From NCBI GenBank assembly GCA_023426275.1, contig JAFABC010000195.1, positions 1 through 64,000 on the forward strand: a DNA stretch of 64,000 bases, written 5' to 3'. Made by a program: the position numbers and the translations under genes. Shown piece after piece: positions 18,901 through 32,765 of the stretch. This DNA is from Pseudomonadota bacterium. Its GTDB lineage: Bacteria; Desulfobacterota; Desulfovibrionia; Desulfovibrionales; Desulfovibrionaceae. Within the stretch, counting starts at the first letter, position 1; the number at the start of each line of letters is the position of its first letter. The notes under the pieces are model-generated. The model was not told the DNA's origin, did no database searches, and worked only from the letters and a program-made list of their open reading frames with translations.

Positions 18901-19092
18901 GACCTGGACAACGGTGTCCTGCACCGTCTGCGCCGACGCGCCCGGATAGGTGCCGCTGATCTGGACCGCGGGCGGCGCGATGTTGGGATACTGGTTGATG
19001 GGCAGGGCCCGGATAGCCAGCACGCCGGCCAGCATGACCACGATGGCGATGACCCAGGCGAAGATGGGGCGGTCGATGAAAAAACGTGCCAT
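15943..19092 (-). CDS. acrB: RND multidrug efflux permease (AcrB/HAE1 type)
   Basis: The 1049-residue protein is full length for the HAE1 family. It begins [20 protein letters not shown]. The two periplasmic loops are present, each following the first helix of a half. The proton-relay aspartates lie in [16 protein letters not shown] near residue 405, and the partner lysine is in [13 protein letters not shown] in the second half. It ends in a basic cytoplasmic tail ([12 protein letters not shown]). It exports hydrophobic drugs and detergents by proton antiport as a trimer with AcrA and a TolC-type channel; no TolC gene is in this window. It begins 12 bases after acrA ends. Confidence 0.95.
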   Translation of the reverse strand: MARFFIDRPIFAWVIAIVVMLAGVLAIRALPINQYPNIAPPAVQISGTYPGASAQTVQDTVVQVIEQQLNGLDGLRYISSASNADGSFSITVTFNQGTNPDIAQVQTQNKLSLATPLLPSEVQSQGIRVVKYQINFLLVIGLISTDGAMSAFDLGDYIVSHLQDPLSRTQGVGDFMVMGAQNAMRIWLDPAKLNSYSLTPVDVANAIQSQNVQVSSGQLGGLPTSSGVQFNATVIGKTRFQTPEQFENILLKVNTDGSQVRLRDVAKVKLGAENFSVSSKYGNQPSAGIALRLATGANALETIARVRATLKNLETTFPKGMTIVYPYDTGPVISESIEGVVHTLIEAVVLVFLVMFLFLQSFRPTLIPTLAVPVVLLGTFGLMAAFGFTINILTMFGLVLAIGLLVDDAIVVVENVERLMAEEGLSPVEATRKSMDQITGALIGIGLVLSAVFVPMAFFGGSTGVIYRQFSITIVSAMGLSVLVAIIFTPALCATILKPVSHGHHEKKGFFGWFNRWFDNSARRYEGSVARLLGVRKRGMAAYLVIVALLVVLFPQIPTSFLPDEDQGTMLVQVQMPPNASAERTQAVLAQVSDYLLHDEGEAVASVMTVTGFNFAGRSQGSGIAFVGLKPWNERSMSVFELARRAMARFSKIKEGTVLAMVPPSVQELGNATGFDFYLEDQGGLGHEKLMQARAQFLGTAARNPVLTLIRPNGMNDEPQFQVLIDDEKVRALGLSLSDVNATMSAAWGSSYVNDFIDKGRVKKVFIQGIPESRISPKDFDKWYVRNSAGQMVSFAAFATGKWIYGSPKLERYNGVPAVEILGAPAPGTSSGEAMSIVEDIAAKLPKGIRLAWTGLSYEERLSGAQAPALYALSLLIVFLCLAALYESWSIPFSVMLVVPLGVIGTVAATLFRGLGNDVFFQVGLLITIGLSAKNAILIVEFARELSERQGKSLREAAVEAARLRLRPIIMTSLAFTVGVIPLAIASGASSGSKHAIGTGVIGGMVTATVLAIFFVPLFFVVVVRLFDRKRRRTHAEETPSGPTPEERP

Positions 19093-19104
19093 GGACCGTG
19101 CCCC

Positions 19105-20253
19105 TTATTTGGAAGCCGTCGAGACGGTGCCGTTTGCGGCGACGGCCTTGACGGTGACGCCGGGTTTGACGTTTTGCACGCCGTCGACGATGACCCTGTC
19201 GCCTGCCTTGAGTCCGTCGTTGACCAGCCAGGACGCTCCCACGCTGCGCTCGACAGTGACGTCGCGCTGCTCCACCTTGCCGTCCGCTCCCACCACAAGG
19301 GCCAGGGCCTGACCATTGCTGTCGCGGGTGATGCCGCGCTGGGGCACGAGCAACGCCTGGTCGCGCACGCCTTCCTGAAATTGCGCGTGCACGAACATCC
19401 CCGGCAGCAGCAGGCCGTCAGGATTCGGGAAGACCGCGCGCAGGGTCACCGCGCCGGTGCCCTGATCCACGCTGACTTCGGAAAATTGCAATTTGCCGGC
19501 CAGCGGGTAGGGCTTGCCGTTTTCCAGGCGGAGGTGGACTTCGGCCTGGCCGTCGGCCCCGCGCTGGAGGCGTCCACTGGCGAAGGCCTCCTTGAGCCGC
19601 AGGATCGCCGTGGAGGGCTGCACGATGTCCACGTAGATCGGGTCGAGCTGCTGCACGGTCGCCAGGGCCGAGCCCTGGTTGGCCGTGACGAGGGCGCCCT
19701 GGGTGACCGAGGAGCGGCCGATACGACCGGAGATGGGGGCGGTGATGCTGGTATAGTCGAGGTTGATGCGGGCTGTTTCCGCCGAGGCCTTGGCCTGCAG
19801 GTAGGCCGAGCGCGCATCGTCTTCTTCCTGCTGGCTGATGGCGCCGCTTTTGATCAGGTGCGCATAGCGCTGGGCCAGCAGCCTTGCCGACTCCAGGCTG
19901 GCTTCCGCCCGGGCCAGCGTCGCGCGGTAGGGCGCCGGGTCGATCTGGTAGAGCACCTGCCCGGCTTTGACATCACTGCCTTCCACGAACAGGCGCTTGA
20001 GCAAAATGCCGCCGACCTGGGGACGCACTTCGGCGATCAGGTAGGCGGTCGTGCGTCCGGGGAGTTCCGTTGATAAGGTGACGGGTTGGGGCTGCAGCGT
20101 GACGACCCCGACCTCGGGGGGCGCCGCCACCTCGCGCGCTTCGGCCGGCTCGTTTTTTTGGCAGGCCGCCAGGGAAAGGCACACGGTAAGGATCAGCGCA
20201 ATGCCGGGGAGGAGGGCGTTCCGTTCTTCCTTCATGAGACTGACTCGCTTCAT
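19105..20253 (-). CDS. acrA: RND periplasmic adaptor lipoprotein (AcrA type)
   Basis: The roughly 380-residue protein has a lipobox (SLAAC) after a hydrophobic leader, so it is probably lipid-anchored. The adaptor domains are recognisable: TLSTELPGRTTAYLIAEVRP, GGILLKRLFVEGSDVKAGQ, the helical hairpin at about residues 100-170, then YTSITAPISGRIGRSSVTQG, and a beta-barrel part with LLPGMFVHAQF and VPQRGITRDSNG. Starts at 20253 and 20235 are both possible, neither with a strong RBS; the longer one is given. It forms an operon with acrB. The TetR gene upstream on the same strand is the likely regulator. Confidence 0.92.
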   Translation of the reverse strand: MKRVSLMKEERNALLPGIALILTVCLSLAACQKNEPAEAREVAAPPEVGVVTLQPQPVTLSTELPGRTTAYLIAEVRPQVGGILLKRLFVEGSDVKAGQVLYQIDPAPYRATLARAEASLESARLLAQRYAHLIKSGAISQQEEDDARSAYLQAKASAETARINLDYTSITAPISGRIGRSSVTQGALVTANQGSALATVQQLDPIYVDIVQPSTAILRLKEAFASGRLQRGADGQAEVHLRLENGKPYPLAGKLQFSEVSVDQGTGAVTLRAVFPNPDGLLLPGMFVHAQFQEGVRDQALLVPQRGITRDSNGQALALVVGADGKVEQRDVTVERSVGASWLVNDGLKAGDRVIVDGVQNVKPGVTVKAVAANGTVSTASK

Positions 20254-20467
20254 AGGAAAAAAGGTTACCCCTTGCGGGGACTGTCCACAAAACGCTGCGC
20301 TTCAGACCTATGCCTTGCGCAGAGCGGGGCGTATCTGTTGATGCTGCTCACTGGCTGCCGCAGGAAGGTGTTATGACATGATGCCGTGGGATCTGGTCTC
20401 GTTGCTTGCTGTTGCCGGAGAGGTGACATGGCGATGAAACATGCGAAAGCGTGCGACCATGGACGCG

Positions 20468-21112
20468 TTACCGTTCGACACTTGCTTTCAACCCGGCCAC
20501 GATAAAGGTCGCAATCGACTTGGCCGAGCTTTTTGTTTCCGTTATATTTTTTTGATCAAGTGAGGATATGATTCCATTCAAATGGGGGAGCAACATGACA
20601 TGAAATCCCAAAATCGCCGTGAGGTATATGGTACATTCTTTTGCCGCCTGCTCTGTGGCACGAGGCTCAATGAGTCTTAAGGTTTTATAGAACATTTTAT
20701 AGTCACTCTCTATGCATTTCTTGTCGATGATTTCGCTGAGCTCCTTTCTCGGCAACAGAAGCTCCTGCCTGATGATTTGTTGATGCCATTTGCTTTCCGA
20801 TGTTTTCTTTATCCGCCGCAACACAACTTCTATCTGCCGACAAAAAAATACTTCCAGATCTTCGTCAGGCAATCTTTCTGGCAGGGGTAGAAGCTCGTTT
20901 ATCAAGTCAATGCCATCTTCTATCACTGCCTTGTACAGCCCGATCTTGTCGCCAAAATAGTACTTGACGGCCGAGACATTTGTTTTTGCCTCGGTACATA
21001 TTTCGCGAACGCTTGTTCCCTCGAACCCCTTGCGGGCGAAAAGCTTGCCAGCCGCCCGGACGAGGGCGCTCCGCGTTTTGTTTTTCAGCGTGGGGGGCGA
21101 CTCTTTTTTCAT
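20468..21112 (-). CDS. TetR-family regulator next to acrAB (CecR-like C-domain)
   Basis: The 214-residue protein has its start set at 21112 because the TetR helix-turn-helix follows directly (TRSALVRAAGKLFARKGFEGTSVREICTEA, then VKYYFGDKIGLYKAVI). No Shine-Dalgarno is obvious. The C-terminal domain (FFCRQIEVVLRRIKK, IRQELLLPRKEL, LTAILGFHVMLLPH) resembles the DUF1956/CecR type, moderately sure. It reads towards acrAB with a 214-base gap, so it may act on that gap, on its own promoter, or both. Base composition is clearly more AT-rich than the pump genes. Confidence 0.85.
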   Translation of the reverse strand: MKKESPPTLKNKTRSALVRAAGKLFARKGFEGTSVREICTEAKTNVSAVKYYFGDKIGLYKAVIEDGIDLINELLPLPERLPDEDLEVFFCRQIEVVLRRIKKTSESKWHQQIIRQELLLPRKELSEIIDKKCIESDYKMFYKTLRLIEPRATEQAAKECTIYLTAILGFHVMLLPHLNGIISSLDQKNITETKSSAKSIATFIVAGLKASVER

Positions 21113-21646
21113 GAGGGAAGGATAATGTGCAGAAATGCATATGTCAAATGTTTGTTTTAAAAAACTATAGTAACATACTGTTATATTGATATTTTTTATA
21201 AAATTATGTTGAGTATATGAGCAGGTTTTGGGACACGTTCGCCCGCACGGGGGCGTGAGCGACACCCACGCGGGCCTTTGGGTTTCCCCGGGGGCGTGAC
21301 CGGAGATGCCCTTCCTTGGGGGGAGGGAGCTCCCTGGTTTTGTTGCCGATTTTATGCGGGAAACCGCGAATGGCCGGGGAGGGGGCGTTGCCGCAGGCCG
21401 GTGGTGCTGCCCGACCTGTGGCCGCGAGCGGGCTTGTCGGGATTGTGCCGGGAACATTTTCCCGGGGCACGGTCGGGCACACCGCTCGCCGGCTTCCCTG
21501 GCGTGCCCGGTGTGTCTGAGTGCGTATGCGGGGGAAGCGCTCTGGTGGGGTGTGCCGCTATTTCACGTGGGACAGTCCCGTGCGGACTCGCCCCGGCCGC
21601 GGGCCGCCGTCTTGACATGACCGCCGCCACTGCCTAAAACATATGC
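21113..21646. promoter_or_regulatory. Divergent region between the acr TetR gene and the MarR gene
   Basis: The TetR-proximal 120 bases are very AT-rich and hold an interrupted palindrome TAACA-TAC-TGTTA (21171-21183), a candidate TetR operator. The remainder up to 21640 is GC-rich with no credible gene, although open frames exist on both strands. Bases 21641-21660 form an imperfect inverted repeat (ATATGCAT / ATGCACATAT) over the MarR start codon and may be its own operator. Confidence 0.55.
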
Positions 21647-22135
21647 ATGAATGCACATATCGAACCCGGGAACGATTCCGGACAACTGTCTGATATTTCA
21701 AAATTAGCGTATAATTTGGACAGATTGCATGCCCTGGCCTCAGCCAGGATATTTTCCCACATGGCCCAGTCCATGCGTTCCGGGGACGTGTCCTTCAGCC
21801 AGGTCACTGTCCTGTTCAAATTATACGGGCAGGGCCCGCAACGCATCGCGGATCTGGCCGCGGGAGCGCATCTGAGCCAGTGTGCGGCGAGCCGGCTGGT
21901 AAGCCGTCTGGAACAGGAGGGGCTGGTTGAAAAACAACAAAATCTCGCCAACCGGCGCGAAAGGCGCATCAGCCTGACACCCGCCGGGCTTGTCTTTCTC
22001 AAGCAACTGCAACAACAAACCGCCGCTGCCTACGAGAATCTCCTCCGCCATGTGCCGCCACAGCTGATCCAACAGTTGTCGACAGACTTTGATGCGCTCA
22101 TGCCTTTTCTGCCACCCCACGAACTTGCCACCTGA
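21647..22135 (+). CDS. MarR-family transcriptional regulator
   Basis: The 162-residue protein has the winged-helix core (FSQVTVLFKLYGQGPQRIADLA, LSQCAASRLVSRLEQEGLVEKQ, NRRERRISLTPAG), in which the D/N-x-R wing is present as NRRERR. It has flanking helices for dimerisation and ends about as MarR proteins do. It sits 74 bases upstream of an MFS drug exporter on the same strand, the usual MarR/efflux pairing. Ligand-released repression of that exporter is the natural inference. The inverted repeat spanning its start codon is compatible with autoregulation. Confidence 0.88.
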   Translation: MNAHIEPGNDSGQLSDISKLAYNLDRLHALASARIFSHMAQSMRSGDVSFSQVTVLFKLYGQGPQRIADLAAGAHLSQCAASRLVSRLEQEGLVEKQQNLANRRERRISLTPAGLVFLKQLQQQTAAAYENLLRHVPPQLIQQLSTDFDALMPFLPPHELAT

Positions 22136-22209
22136 CCTGTTCCGGTCTTTTGCCCCCCAACCGTAGCCCCGAGCGGGCATGCTTTCTCATACATTCTTTG
22201 GAGCATCTC

Positions 22210-23484
22210 ATGGCCATACAGCGAAGCAGTCTTGCCTATATCGCCATTTTGGCGGGCATTGCCGCCCTCCCGCCACTTTCCATCGACATGAATCTGCCGG
22301 CCATACCGGATATCGAGGCCGCTTTTCAGGTTGCACCGGGACAGGGTTCCCTGACCTTCAGCCTGTTTCTGCTGGGATTTTCCGTGGCGCCGATGCTCGG
22401 CGGTCCCGTCTGCGACCGCTATGGCAGGCGGCCGACCCTGCTCGTTGCCCTTTTTGCCAACATCCTGGCGGCCTTTGCCTGTACCCTGGGGTTCTCCTTT
22501 TCGCTTTTGCTCGTCTCGCGCCTTGTCCAGGGAACCGCCTGCGGCGTCTGCGTTCTCGTCCCCCTGGCCATGTTGCGGGATACGTATTCCGGATCGGGAG
22601 CCCGCAAAAAGCTTTCCGCCATCATGTTCGTGGGCGGCGTGGCGCCCCTGGTCGCGCCCATTCTGGGAAGCGGCGTGTTGCTGTTTTGGGGGTGGCCGGT
22701 CATTTATGGGGTCCAGGGCGGGCTGAGCCTTGTTCTTTTCATTTGCATCCTCTTCGGCATCGAGGAAACGCTGCCCCAACGACCGCGCAACAGCGTCAAC
22801 GCCGCGACGATACTGCGCGGCTACAAAAGCATTTTCACCAGTCCCCGGTTTCTCGGTTTCGCCCTGACCCAGGCTTTCTGCTTTGGCTGCCTGTTTTCCT
22901 ACATCGCCGGCTCTCCGGGCTTCATGCTCGGCCAGCTGCATCTTTCGGAGCAGCACTATTCCCTGGTCTTTGCCCTCACCTCGCTCGGCGTCATGGCGGG
23001 CTCCTGCGCCAGCGGCATACTCGGTCGCCGGGAAATCCCCGCCCGCCGCATCATCAGCATGGGGCTGGGGCTGATGACCATCGCCACGGGGGTGATTTCC
23101 ATCCTGCTGTGGCGGGAAAGCACCCAGCTCCTCGTTCTTGTGCCGTTACTCTTCCTCGTCATGAGCTGTTTCGGCCTGATACAGCCCAATGCCATGAGCG
23201 AGGCCGTGGCGCCCTGGAGCAATATGGCCGGAGCCGCCTCCGGGGCCCTGACCTGCCTGCAGATGCTGGTCGGCGCCGCGGTCAGTGCGCTGAGCCCCGT
23301 CCTGGCGGGCCTGATGGCGCCTGGCAAGGCCATGAGCCTGTCCATGCTCGGGGCGGCGCTTTGCGCCACGACCTGCGCGTTGCTCCTGGGGCGCACAGGG
23401 AGCGATTCCGGATTGCAGGGCCGGGCCAGTGCCCCAAACCGGACACGCCTGGAGGAGGCCGTGGTCACGACCAACGAGTCGTGA
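22210..23484 (+). CDS. MFS drug-resistance transporter, Bcr/CflA family
   Basis: The 424-residue protein has about 12 membrane helices. The start at 22210 has GGAG upstream. Bcr/CflA signatures are visible: SIDMNLPAIPDIEAAF in helix 1, motif A as GGPVCDRYGRRPTLL, RLVQGTACGVCVLVPLAMLRD in helices 4-5 and PLVAPILGSGVLLFWGW. It exports small drugs by proton antiport. It follows the MarR gene and probably shares its transcript. A 9-bp hairpin overlaps its stop codon. Confidence 0.9.
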   Translation: MAIQRSSLAYIAILAGIAALPPLSIDMNLPAIPDIEAAFQVAPGQGSLTFSLFLLGFSVAPMLGGPVCDRYGRRPTLLVALFANILAAFACTLGFSFSLLLVSRLVQGTACGVCVLVPLAMLRDTYSGSGARKKLSAIMFVGGVAPLVAPILGSGVLLFWGWPVIYGVQGGLSLVLFICILFGIEETLPQRPRNSVNAATILRGYKSIFTSPRFLGFALTQAFCFGCLFSYIAGSPGFMLGQLHLSEQHYSLVFALTSLGVMAGSCASGILGRREIPARRIISMGLGLMTIATGVISILLWRESTQLLVLVPLLFLVMSCFGLIQPNAMSEAVAPWSNMAGAASGALTCLQMLVGAAVSALSPVLAGLMAPGKAMSLSMLGAALCATTCALLLGRTGSDSGLQGRASAPNRTRLEEAVVTTNES

Positions 23485-23486
23485 CC
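23463..23486 (+). repeat. Perfect hairpin across the MFS stop codon
   Basis: GGTCACGAC and its complement (9 bp each) flank a 6-nt loop. The stem includes the TGA stop. No U-run follows, so it may be an mRNA 3' stabiliser or a rho-assisted end. Confidence 0.45.
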
Positions 23487-23636
23487 GTTCGCCTGCGCAG
23501 AGGAGGGGCTGTCAGGGCCAACGGCTGTGTTGGCGGTGTGTTGGCACGGGGCCAAGGAAAAAGAGAGGCTGCTTCTTCGGTGACCGCCTGGAACTTGTGC
23601 GGCAGCTCAATTGTAAATTGTATTGTAAGTGCGAAG

Positions 23637-25649
23637 TTAAGCCACTTGCCGCATATCGCAGATCAGCTTTTTCAGAAAGTTTGCCTGGTCCGAGAGAGAG
23701 GTTACGGAACTTGAGGATTTTTGCATGGCTCCGGATGTTTCGTTGCATATTTGATGGACTACATCGATGCTGTTCGTGATCTCTTCACTTGCCGACGATT
23801 GCTGTTCGGCCGCCGTGGCGATGGCCTGAATCTGGGAAAAAGCATCACCGATAAGCGAAACAATATCGCCGAGGGCCTGTCCTGCCGACTGGGAAAGGGT
23901 TGTCACGGTATCGATGGCGTACACCGTCGTGTCCACGGACTTGATGTTCTGGAGCGCGCCTTCCTGGATGCCCCGTATCACTTCCTCGACCTCATGCGTC
24001 GCGCTCATGGTCTTTTCGGCCAGTTTCCGCACTTCGTCGGCGACCACGGCAAAGCCTCGACCGGCCTCGCCGGCCCTGGCCGCCTCGATGGCGGCATTGA
24101 GCGCGAGCAGGTTGGTCTGGTCGGCGATGTCGGAAATCATGTTCATGATCTGCCCGATCCCCTTCGTCTGCTGCTCCAGTTCGGACATGGCCGTTTTGAG
24201 ACGGATAGACTGCTGTTGCACCTGGGCAATGCCTTCCACGACGCGCGACACGACATCGGCGCCGTTTTGGGCGTGCTGTTTGGCCTGTTCCGCCGTTTCC
24301 GCGGCTTTGGAAGCATTGCCCGCGACTTCCAGGACCGTGGCGTTCATTTCCTCCATGGCCGTGGCGGCCTCGCCGACCAGGCCCGCCTGTTGGGCGGCGC
24401 CCTTGTGTGCCTGCTCGATGCAGGCCGACAGGTCCTGGACCTGGGAAAGCACGTTCTCCGAAACCGTATCGGAACTGTTGGCGGCCTTGGCCAGCAATTC
24501 GTTTTGGGCCGTGATCACGCGTTCGTGTTGCGTCGCCTCCGTGATGTCGAGATAGGAGGCCGCCACGCCGAGCATCGCTCCGCCCAGGTCCTTGATCGGC
24601 GAAAGGTTGCTCACCAGTACGCGCGTGCCGCCGTCGTCGGCAGGCACCTCGAATTCCCTGGAAGAGGGGATGCCCGTACGCATCACCTCCATGACGCGGC
24701 TGTCCCGGGTGCTGTCGCGGTAGGCGAATTCGCTGATGGGCTTGCCAAGGAAGTCCGCCACCGCGCCGCTGCGGCCAAAAGCCTGGAGGGTGGCCGGCGT
24801 CAGGGATTGCAACGTCCCGTCGACGCCGATGATGGCGAAAGGCGTCGCGATCCCTTGCAGCACGCCCTGGGCCAACCCGAGCTTTTCCTTGAGCGTCTCC
24901 GTCATGTGCGCGACATGGCCGGCCATGTCCGCGAACTCGAGGGCATAGTCCTTCACGTCGAGGCTGCGGCCATACTCGCCCTGACTGACGGCCTGGACAT
25001 AGGCGCTGACTTCCCGGGTGGGCCGGCCGACCCGGCGCCAGATGAGCAGCAGCAGCACATTGGCCAGCACGAGCACCACCCCGGCCGCGGTCAGGGACAG
25101 GCGGCGGGAGGCGTCCACCGCCGCGCTCTTGGCGATGATGTCTTGCTCAATCCTGGCCGATTCCGTTTTGATGCTGCCCTTGATTCCGGCCTTGACCTCG
25201 CGCCACAGCGGGGTTTCATCCGTGTTGATGAGCTGGGTCGCCTCGGACACCTTGCCTTCCTTGCCGAGGGCCTGGGCCTTGGCCCGCAACCCGTGAGCCT
25301 TGTCCCAAAGCGCCCCGAGGCTGTCGGACAGGGTTCCGAACCGCGGGTCCACCTGCCGCAACGCGCCCAACGAGGTCCGGAAATCCGCGTCCGCCGCGGC
25401 GTAATTTTTCCAGGCTTTCTGGTCGCCCGGGTTCAGGATGATGTTGCGGGTGGCCTGCTCGGTTTGCAGGCCGTGCGCCCATAACTCGTGCAGGCGGACC
25501 AGTGCCGGAATATCGCGCTCTTTGACCGTGCGGAACAGGCTGGTGGCGATGTTGCCCGCCCGATACGCGATGCCCATGTTGAGAACCAGGGCTGCCGTCA
25601 GGCCGATGGACATGAGAATGAAAAAGGCTTTGAGCGAGATATTGCGCAT
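23637..25649 (-). CDS. Methyl-accepting chemotaxis protein with PAS domain
   Basis: The 670-residue protein has its start at 25649, preceded by GGGAGGT. TM1 lies near residues 8-28 ([15 protein letters not shown]). A four-helix-bundle-type periplasmic sensor of about 160 residues follows, then TM2 ([17 protein letters not shown]). Next come a short HAMP-like linker, a PAS domain ([19 protein letters not shown] ... [11 protein letters not shown]) and the cytoplasmic signalling helices. The kinase-control tip is intact ([36 protein letters not shown]). No CheR-binding pentapeptide is seen at the C-terminus. It heads a run of minus-strand signalling genes, 29 bases behind the hybrid kinase. Confidence 0.92.
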   Translation of the reverse strand: MRNISLKAFFILMSIGLTAALVLNMGIAYRAGNIATSLFRTVKERDIPALVRLHELWAHGLQTEQATRNIILNPGDQKAWKNYAAADADFRTSLGALRQVDPRFGTLSDSLGALWDKAHGLRAKAQALGKEGKVSEATQLINTDETPLWREVKAGIKGSIKTESARIEQDIIAKSAAVDASRRLSLTAAGVVLVLANVLLLLIWRRVGRPTREVSAYVQAVSQGEYGRSLDVKDYALEFADMAGHVAHMTETLKEKLGLAQGVLQGIATPFAIIGVDGTLQSLTPATLQAFGRSGAVADFLGKPISEFAYRDSTRDSRVMEVMRTGIPSSREFEVPADDGGTRVLVSNLSPIKDLGGAMLGVAASYLDITEATQHERVITAQNELLAKAANSSDTVSENVLSQVQDLSACIEQAHKGAAQQAGLVGEAATAMEEMNATVLEVAGNASKAAETAEQAKQHAQNGADVVSRVVEGIAQVQQQSIRLKTAMSELEQQTKGIGQIMNMISDIADQTNLLALNAAIEAARAGEAGRGFAVVADEVRKLAEKTMSATHEVEEVIRGIQEGALQNIKSVDTTVYAIDTVTTLSQSAGQALGDIVSLIGDAFSQIQAIATAAEQQSSASEEITNSIDVVHQICNETSGAMQKSSSSVTSLSDQANFLKKLICDMRQVA

Positions 25650-25678
25650 GGTGACCTCCCGGAAGGCTGTCTGGTTTG

Positions 25679-28975
<3,297 letters not shown>

Positions 28976-29055
28976 GCTCTGTTCCGGTACGATGCGTTTC
29001 TTTCTTCTCAAACGACCGACGCGGCCAGGGGGCGACCGCATGGGGCCTGACCCCG

Positions 29056-30315
29056 CTACTGCGACTCCATCAGGCTTCCGGTCCTGAGCAGCGCCTCCCG
29101 GTAGGCCTTGGCCACATCCGCGCCATGGAGGCCCAATTGGCCCAGGCAGCTTTCGAGCGCCCCCCATTGCCCGGTTTCCAGGAACTGGGCGGCATGTAAC
29201 AGTCTGGCCAGGGCGTTGTCCGTTCCGGTCAGGGCCTTTTTCACGATGTCGTCGAGCGGGAGCGAGGCGATGATCTCCGGCATGGGGAGGCCGAGGAGCG
29301 AATCGAGCAGGGAAAAAAGACCGAGAATGAAAAACGAATCATTCGTTGTCCCCGGAAGCGCCACCTCCTGGCCGATCTGTTCCAGAAAATTCGCCCGGAT
29401 AAGGGACAACCGCATGACCTCGATGCCCTTGGGCGTGGTATTCATCGTGCTGAGCAGGACGGCCTGGAGCCATTTTACAAGGTGGCGCTGCCCCAGGATG
29501 CCCATGGCATGGCGCATGGAATCGACAGGTTCCCGGCGGGCGAAAATGGCTGAATTGACATAGCGGAGGAGCTTGTACGAAAGCGAAACATCGTTTTTGA
29601 TGAGATTGCTGACAGACGTATCGTCGTAGTTTTCATCGGACAATTCTTCGATGAGGTTCAGCGTTGCCAGATGGCCGGCGGAGATGGTCTTGCCGGTGAT
29701 GATCTCTGGTTTTTCGAAGAAGTATCCCTGAAACAGGGTGAAGCCATGCCTGGTCGCCAACTGGAACATGGGCATGTCTTCCACTTTTTCGGCGAGCAGC
29801 AGCGCGTTGGGATTGCCGATGCGGTTTCTGAGCTGGGGCACGTCTTCCACCGGCGTGCTGCGCATATCGACTTTGACGATGTCGGCGATTTCGAGCAACG
29901 GCGCAAAATGGTCCTGCCCGTCGTAGTCGTCGACGGCCAGGGTGTAGCCTGCCGCTTTCAACTTCAGCAGCGCGCGGAGGACTTTCGGCGTCGGCGTGAC
30001 CGTTTCCAGTATCTCGATGACGCTGTCGTATGGATCGAGGGCAAAGCCGAACTCTTCTTCAATAAGGTTCGTCGTGAAGTTGATAAACAGCTTCTTGTCG
30101 CCGGGGATGCCGCAGCGCGCCAGGGCCACGCCGTCGACGATCACTTTCGAGGTGGCGATATTGCCGTCCGTGAACTTTGCCGTGGCCGCGGTCGAGGCAT
30201 TGCGATACAGCAGTTCATAGCCCCAGATGTCCATTTTCGTACTGAAAATGGGTTGCCGGGCCACAAAAAAAATGTCGCAGTATTCTGACAAACTATTGCA
30301 CGTGGAACGCATCAT
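29056..30315 (-). CDS. EAL-HDOD signalling protein (YuxH type), degenerate EAL
   Basis: The 419-residue protein starts at 30315 (MMRSTCN). Residues 13-210 form an EAL-type barrel beginning [23 protein letters not shown], where ELL replaces the EAL signature and DDYDGQD replaces the metal-binding DDFGTG. Phosphodiesterase activity on c-di-GMP is therefore unlikely. Residues 215-410 form an HDOD domain ([35 protein letters not shown]). Such proteins act as scaffolds or regulators in chemotaxis and motility networks. It sits between two receptors, 4 bases behind one MCP and 80 bases before the hybrid kinase, so co-transcription is likely. Confidence 0.88.
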   Translation of the reverse strand: MMRSTCNSLSEYCDIFFVARQPIFSTKMDIWGYELLYRNASTAATAKFTDGNIATSKVIVDGVALARCGIPGDKKLFINFTTNLIEEEFGFALDPYDSVIEILETVTPTPKVLRALLKLKAAGYTLAVDDYDGQDHFAPLLEIADIVKVDMRSTPVEDVPQLRNRIGNPNALLLAEKVEDMPMFQLATRHGFTLFQGYFFEKPEIITGKTISAGHLATLNLIEELSDENYDDTSVSNLIKNDVSLSYKLLRYVNSAIFARREPVDSMRHAMGILGQRHLVKWLQAVLLSTMNTTPKGIEVMRLSLIRANFLEQIGQEVALPGTTNDSFFILGLFSLLDSLLGLPMPEIIASLPLDDIVKKALTGTDNALARLLHAAQFLETGQWGALESCLGQLGLHGADVAKAYREALLRTGSLMESQ

Positions 30316-30319
30316 CTGA

Positions 30320-32470
30320 TTACCTGCCGTAAATATTTGTCCCATGCCCGGGCAGCTGCACGAGCCTGGGCGCGTCTGTCGGCCGGGACGTCGCCGCCTT
30401 TGCTGTCGGACGTGCCGCAGGCAGGGACGCCCCCTCGTCCGGCGCGCCGTCGCCTTGCATTTCCGTGATGAGATGGCCCAGTTCCTGGGATTGGTTCGAC
30501 AGTTCCTCCACCGCCTGCGACGACTGCCGCATGGCCACGGTCGTCTGCTCGGAAATCTGCTTGATTTCCCCGACACCCCGGTTGATTTCCTCGCTGGCGG
30601 CGGATTGCTCTTCCGAGGCCGTGGCAATGGAGCGGACCTGGTCGGTGCTCGCGGCGACCAGGGAGACGATTTCCCGCAGGGCCTGCCCGGAACTGTGGGC
30701 CAGGGTCGTGGCCTCTTCGATCATCCGGGCGGAGTGCTCCACGTTGTCGATGTTTTTCCTGGTCCCTTGCTGGATATCCAAAATGGCCCGGCCGACCTCG
30801 CCGGTGGCGGCCATGGTTTTTTCCGCGAGGTTGCGGACCTCGTCGGCCACCACGGCGAACCCGCGCCCGACATCGCCGGCGCGGGCGGCTTCGATGGCCG
30901 CATTGAGCGCCAGCAGGTTGGTCTGGTCGGCGATATCGGAGATCACGCCCATGATCCGGCCGATGTCCTCGGCCTGCTTCCCGAGATTGTCCATGTCGGC
31001 CTGCATTTCCCGGGCTTGATCGCGGACGGCCGTAATGCAGGTGACGGCCTGTCCGACCACGCCCGCGCCTTCCTCGGCCTTGGTTCTGGCCTGTTCGGAC
31101 ATACTGGCGGCACCGGAGGCGCTCCGGGCCACTTCGAGCACCGTGGCCCGCATCTGTTCCATGGCGGTTGCCGTCCCATCCACGCGGCGGGACTGCTCCT
31201 CGGCGCCCTGGCTCGACTGGATGGTCAGCGCGGCGAGCCGTTCGGAGGCGGCCAGCACGGTTTCCATGACGCCTTGCAGCCTGTTCGCCGCCTGGGCCAT
31301 GTCCCGGGCCTTGCCCTCGGCCAGCATCTTGGCCTGTTCCGTTTGCTGCACGGCTTGGTGGGCCGCCTGCGTCTGTTCCTCGGCCAGGCGGGTCTTTTGC
31401 TGCGCCGTCTCGATCAGTTCACGGAGACTGGCCACAAGGTTGCGCATGGACTGGGCGAGCCTGCCCAGTTCGTCCGTTCCGGTCACGCGGCAGTCCTGCT
31501 CCAGGTCGCCGTCGGCAACCACCTCGGCGTAGCGGACGCATTGGGAGAGCGAAGACAGCAGCCGGGACAACACCGCGATGATGACGCCGCTGACGAGCAC
31601 AACCGCGATGGCGCCGTACAAGAGGCTGGTATTGCGCACGGAGGCCGAGGCCGCCGCGATGTCGGACGTATCGATATGGACAACGACATACCAGCCGGTC
31701 CGGGGGTTTTTTATGAAGATCCCGGACACATCCTTTCCGTCGTAGGAATAGCTGACAATGCCTTCTGCTTTACGCAGCAGTTCGCGTCCCCATTCGTAAT
31801 CCGACAATTTCAAGCTGAGTATTTTCGATTTGTCCGGATAGCTTAATACCGTTCCCGAGGCATCGGTGAGGAACACATAGCCATTTGTCCCGACCTGGAT
31901 CGGATCGACCATGTGCTGTGTGAATTTGCCGAGGTCCACGCGGATGTAGAGGACGCCGACTGGCTTGCCATTGCTCAGGATCGGCGTGGCGGCTATGCAG
32001 ACGGGTTGTTGCGTGACGCGGCTGAGCAGCGGCTGCGATATATTCGTTTCCCCCTGCATTGCCTTCTTGAAATAGCTCCGATCCGCAAAGTTTCCCTGGC
32101 AGGACTGCGCATCGCACACGAGGACGTCGCCCTTGGTGTCCAGGAGTGTGGCTCCTTGAATCAGGGGCGTGAATTTCGTCAGGGTCCGCAGCACCTCTTT
32201 GACGGCGGCCACCCGCCCGGGCGCGGGGTCGAGAAGCACGTCGGCAAGGCGCGGGTCCCGGGCCTGAATCCGGAGTGTGCCCTCGATGTTTTCCATAAAC
32301 AGGGTCAGGCTGTTGGAGAGCCCGGTGGCGATATGGCGCGACGCCGTATGCAGTTCCTGCCAAAGCTCCTCTGAAGCCTTCCGCGCGGAAAACAGACTGG
32401 CCAGCATCATGCCGAGGATGACAATGCCAAGTGTTGGAATGACAATTTTCTCACGTAATCCGAAATGCAT
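30320..32470 (-). CDS. Methyl-accepting chemotaxis protein with Cache sensor
   Basis: The 716-residue protein starts at 32470 with AGGGG upstream. TM1 ([19 protein letters not shown]) precedes a periplasmic double-Cache domain (about 35-285) with the motifs [39 protein letters not shown] and [15 protein letters not shown]2 follows ([19 protein letters not shown]), then a HAMP domain and the signalling region with an intact tip ([22 protein letters not shown]). dCache receptors bind small organic ligands such as amino or carboxylic acids; the ligand is unknown here. It is the first gene of the minus-strand signalling run and is divergent from the sigma-54 regulator. Confidence 0.93.
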   Translation of the reverse strand: MHFGLREKIVIPTLGIVILGMMLASLFSARKASEELWQELHTASRHIATGLSNSLTLFMENIEGTLRIQARDPRLADVLLDPAPGRVAAVKEVLRTLTKFTPLIQGATLLDTKGDVLVCDAQSCQGNFADRSYFKKAMQGETNISQPLLSRVTQQPVCIAATPILSNGKPVGVLYIRVDLGKFTQHMVDPIQVGTNGYVFLTDASGTVLSYPDKSKILSLKLSDYEWGRELLRKAEGIVSYSYDGKDVSGIFIKNPRTGWYVVVHIDTSDIAAASASVRNTSLLYGAIAVVLVSGVIIAVLSRLLSSLSQCVRYAEVVADGDLEQDCRVTGTDELGRLAQSMRNLVASLRELIETAQQKTRLAEEQTQAAHQAVQQTEQAKMLAEGKARDMAQAANRLQGVMETVLAASERLAALTIQSSQGAEEQSRRVDGTATAMEQMRATVLEVARSASGAASMSEQARTKAEEGAGVVGQAVTCITAVRDQAREMQADMDNLGKQAEDIGRIMGVISDIADQTNLLALNAAIEAARAGDVGRGFAVVADEVRNLAEKTMAATGEVGRAILDIQQGTRKNIDNVEHSARMIEEATTLAHSSGQALREIVSLVAASTDQVRSIATASEEQSAASEEINRGVGEIKQISEQTTVAMRQSSQAVEELSNQSQELGHLITEMQGDGAPDEGASLPAARPTAKAATSRPTDAPRLVQLPGHGTNIYGR

Positions 32471-32765
32471 ACGTCCCCTACCTACTCCAGGATTGGTGTT
32501 GTGCCCTGATTGGTGGGCGAGGCTGCGCCAGAACACTTCGGACAGTGACCTGTGGCACGCATTTTTGAAAAATCGGATAGGCTGATCGGAAGTCTTCTAA
32601 GCAAAATCCAGTCCAGGAAATGCATTTCGTAAAATATAATTATTATGGTGAGTTAGCTAGCCGCTAAAATCGCAGCGATATGTCTTACGACTTGATTTGT
32701 CTTGGAAAACAAGAAAACCTCTTGTAAAAGAAGCCAAAGACGTCTTGAAAAGCAAGGAAGCTCCG
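32471..32765. promoter_or_regulatory. Divergent promoter region between MCP and sigma-54 regulator
   Basis: The 295 bases are AT-rich around 32590-32700. An interrupted dyad TTAG-CTAGCCG-CTAA lies near 32652. A GTG start with AAGGAAG marks the right edge. No convincing sigma-54 (-24/-12) element was found. Confidence 0.45.

Noticed and set aside
21204..21637. Several short open frames in the TetR/MarR gap
   Set aside because: They overlap each other on both strands in GC-rich DNA, lack RBS sites and show no domain pattern.
32550..32566. Sigma-54 promoter (TGGCAC followed by TTTG)
   Set aside because: The -12 element lacks the required GC and it lies about 200 bases from the regulator start.
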